A stretch of 64,000 bases of DNA from Planctomycetales bacterium 71-10 (lineage in GTDB: Bacteria; Planctomycetota; Planctomycetia; Isosphaerales; Isosphaeraceae), in the NCBI GenBank assembly GCA_001898385.1, contig MKTT01000082.1, forward strand, positions 1 to 64,000, written 5' to 3'. The notes beneath the pieces were generated by a model. It searched no databases. It saw only the letters and a list, made by a program, of their open reading frames with translations, and was not told where the DNA came from. Below, one piece after another: positions 62,833 to 64,000 of the stretch. Each line of letters opens with the position of its first letter. Within the stretch, counting starts at the first letter, position 1. Made by a program: the position numbers and the translations under genes.

Positions 62833-63051
62833 ATGAGGACCAGGCCTGTGGCCAAGCGGAAAGCGGTTCAGAAACCGCAAGCGATCGGGCGGAAACCCGT
62901 AGCCCTCACGATCAAAGGAAACCTTGAATGGCGGGCGTGGGTAGATCGCGGCGCAGCGTTCTGCCGCACCGATACGTCGAAGCTCGTCGACGCCGCCCTG
63001 GTCGACTACCTGAAGGCGAAGGGGTTCGAGGAGCCGGTGCCGCCGCGGTGA
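62833..63051 (+). CDS. Small ribbon-helix-helix-like protein
   Basis: A 72-residue protein: a Lys/Arg-rich start (RTRPVAKRKAVQKPQ), then a beta-strand/helix pattern PVALTIKGNLEWRAWVDRGA and SKLVDAALVDYLKAKGFEEP. This pattern of one strand and two helices is typical of small RHH DNA-binding or antitoxin-like proteins. No toxin gene is adjacent in a standard arrangement; the next gene overlaps by the ATGA-like junction at 63051. The frame is open upstream to 62752. DNA binding is an inference. Confidence 0.5.
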   Translation: MRTRPVAKRKAVQKPQAIGRKPVALTIKGNLEWRAWVDRGAAFCRTDTSKLVDAALVDYLKAKGFEEPVPPR

Positions 63052-63062
63052 TGGGAGGATCG

Positions 63063-63515
63063 ATGGGCTTCAACGCGGGGAATTGGCTCGACTTTACAGC
63101 GATCGTCGTATCGATCGTAGCTCTTTCCCTGGCTCTGTTCTCCTGGCGCAAAAGCTATGCGGTCGAGCGGCGGATGCTGGAGATCGAAGAGGCCAGGGAC
63201 CGTGCCGCGGAACTACAATCCGGCAAAGCGAATCTGACGGCCCGCCTGGAACGAAAATCAAAACACTCGCATGTTTTGATTGTTTGTAATGGCGGCCCCG
63301 GGGAGGCTAGATCTGTCAGCCTCCAGCTCGACGGCAAACCGGCATCTGAGTATCCGTGCGGGCAACAGGTCCCGGATCGGATCAACTGTCTACTCCCGTC
63401 GGGGGAGGCGAGATACATTTTCGTCCCAAACCTGTCCGTCCGGCTCCCGAGGTCGATCCAGATTGCCTGGGAGGACGATTCAGGTCAGCCCGGCAGGCTC
63501 GATTCACACTTGTGA
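63063..63515 (+). CDS. Small membrane-anchored protein, unknown
   Basis: A 150-residue protein with one N-terminal membrane segment (WLDFTAIVVSIVALSLALFSW), a short helical stretch (SYAVERRMLEIEEARDRAAELQ) that may form a coiled coil, and a beta-rich domain (SHVLIVCNGGPGEARSVSLQ; INCLLPSGEARYIFVPNLSV). ATG 63063 is chosen for the GGGAGG 4-9 bases upstream; ATG 63051 overlaps the previous stop. G+C is clearly lower than in the core genes, in keeping with recent transfer. Confidence 0.6.
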   Translation: MGFNAGNWLDFTAIVVSIVALSLALFSWRKSYAVERRMLEIEEARDRAAELQSGKANLTARLERKSKHSHVLIVCNGGPGEARSVSLQLDGKPASEYPCGQQVPDRINCLLPSGEARYIFVPNLSVRLPRSIQIAWEDDSGQPGRLDSHL

Positions 63516-63534
63516 TCGATGTGAACTTGCGAAA

Positions 63535-64000
63535 CTAACGAGCATCGATCCACCGTCCGTCTTCGCTATAATGGCCGCATGCTTCTAAGCCTGCAGCCTG
63601 CCAGATGGCGTCAAACATTGGACGTACAAGCGCATCCAAATCAGCTTCATAGCTTTCAACGAAGACTTCGGGAAACAAAAGCTCGTCGCGGTCAAATCGG
63701 TGGGGGGCTCCCCACCCATGCCGATCCGTCGAGATGGTGTACTCGCCAGCCCCCAGGAAGCTGACCAGCATACAAATCGGAGGTTGGACATCGAGATTGG
63801 ATAAGACTCGCAGGTAACGCTCGATGGCAGTCTTGAGGATTCTTTCGAGCAAGGTCGCGTTGACTAGCCTGCGAAAAGGCTCATTCTCGGGAGTTATGTG
63901 TTCGTCTACATAAGTCATCGTATAGGAATCCACCGCCTCGACTACGCCCGACCTATTAAATTGAACATATCCTGTCGTCTTGACACCTGATGAAGTCCTG
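63535..64000 (-). CDS. Partial protein of unknown function, 5' end beyond right edge
   Basis: The frame stays open from TAA-side end 63535 to the right edge, so about 155 C-terminal residues are seen and the apparent start at 63933 is internal. It reads GVKTTGYVQFNRSGVVEAVD, SYTMTYVDEHITPENEPFRR, LVNATLLERILKTAIERYLR, and ends EACGHYSEDGRWIDAR. The entry (YVQFNRSGVVEAVDSY) resembles C-terminal parts of Schlafen/AlbA-type ATP-binding proteins found on islands, but this is a weak impression. G+C is low for the genome. Confidence 0.55.
   Translation of the reverse strand, partial: RTSSGVKTTGYVQFNRSGVVEAVDSYTMTYVDEHITPENEPFRRLVNATLLERILKTAIERYLRVLSNLDVQPPICMLVSFLGAGEYTISTDRHGWGAPHRFDRDELLFPEVFVESYEADLDALVRPMFDAIWQAAGLEACGHYSEDGRWIDAR

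Overview
The window is about 70% G+C and looks like a chromosome segment of a planctomycete, most likely Isosphaeraceae (Singulisphaera/Paludisphaera/Aquisphaera type). The evidence is the N-terminal LEPR-XLL-like motif on a very large secreted protein, several families typical of the group (3-keto-disaccharide hydrolase/DUF1080, DUF1571, TIGR03009, DUF4340 beside GldA/F/G, thioredoxin-cytochrome-copper monooxygenase fusions), a hopanoid C-3 methylase, many GTG starts, and long spurious open frames opposite real genes. No rRNA, CRISPR array or intact prophage was seen.

Layout. 1-4328 (-): the 5' part of a giant modular secreted protein (glycosidase-like barrel, dockerin-like, NPCBM, PKD-like, then tandem repeats). 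4750-6374 (+): ECF sigma factor and putative anti-sigma partner. 6505-17290 (+): a co-directional block with a polyprenol-P glycosyltransferase, GldA/GldF/GldG-like ABC system plus DUF4340 protein, def-fmt, a metallophosphatase and ATP-dependent PEP carboxykinase. 17301-18851 (-): hpnR. 19076-26905 (+): miaB, a SMI1/KNR4-like protein, glnE and an esterase-like hydrolase. 26985-29483 (-): SdpI/SdpR pair, LOG-family nucleotide hydrolase, membrane protein. 29803-30929 (+): receiver-domain protein and an acidic low-complexity protein. 31047-33689 (-): copper monooxygenase fusion and DUF1080 protein. 34011-37463 (+): quinone oxidoreductase, NagB-like protein, xylose isomerase. 37506-38765 (-): MEMO-like protein. 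39357-42817 (+): TIGR03009 protein and NfeD/ClpP-class protein. 42966-44914 (-): receiver protein and DUF1571 lipoprotein. 45097-52814 (-): a seven-gene acyl-carrier cluster (two FabZ-like dehydratases, ACP, an active ketoacyl synthase, a ketoacyl-synthase homologue lacking the nucleophile, an alpha/beta hydrolase and a GH3 acyl-adenylase). 53160-58756: WD40-like/PD40 protein, M28 peptidase, small Tyr/Trp-rich secreted protein, M20 deacylase and efp.

From about 58.9 kb rightwards the sequence is accessory: a remnant LEPR-type N-terminus, a DDE-transposase insertion sequence invaded by an IS200/IS605-type element (itself broken by a 1-bp insertion and a 20-bp tandem duplication), a tyrosine recombinase truncated at the IS border, and a 3' fragment of tRNA-Leu(GAG) next to that recombinase. 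Beyond it lie poorly conserved, lower-GC small genes running off the right edge. I read this as the junction of tRNA-integrated islands, the left one largely deleted by IS activity.

Most interesting points: the acyl cluster with its Cys-to-Asp ketoacyl-synthase partner and GH3 enzyme; the nested IS/integrase/tRNA structure; the EF-P with Asn at the tip-loop position; the SdpR/SdpI autorepressor-immunity pair; a possible ECF-type autoregulatory promoter; and two paired-palindrome elements in convergent intergenic gaps.
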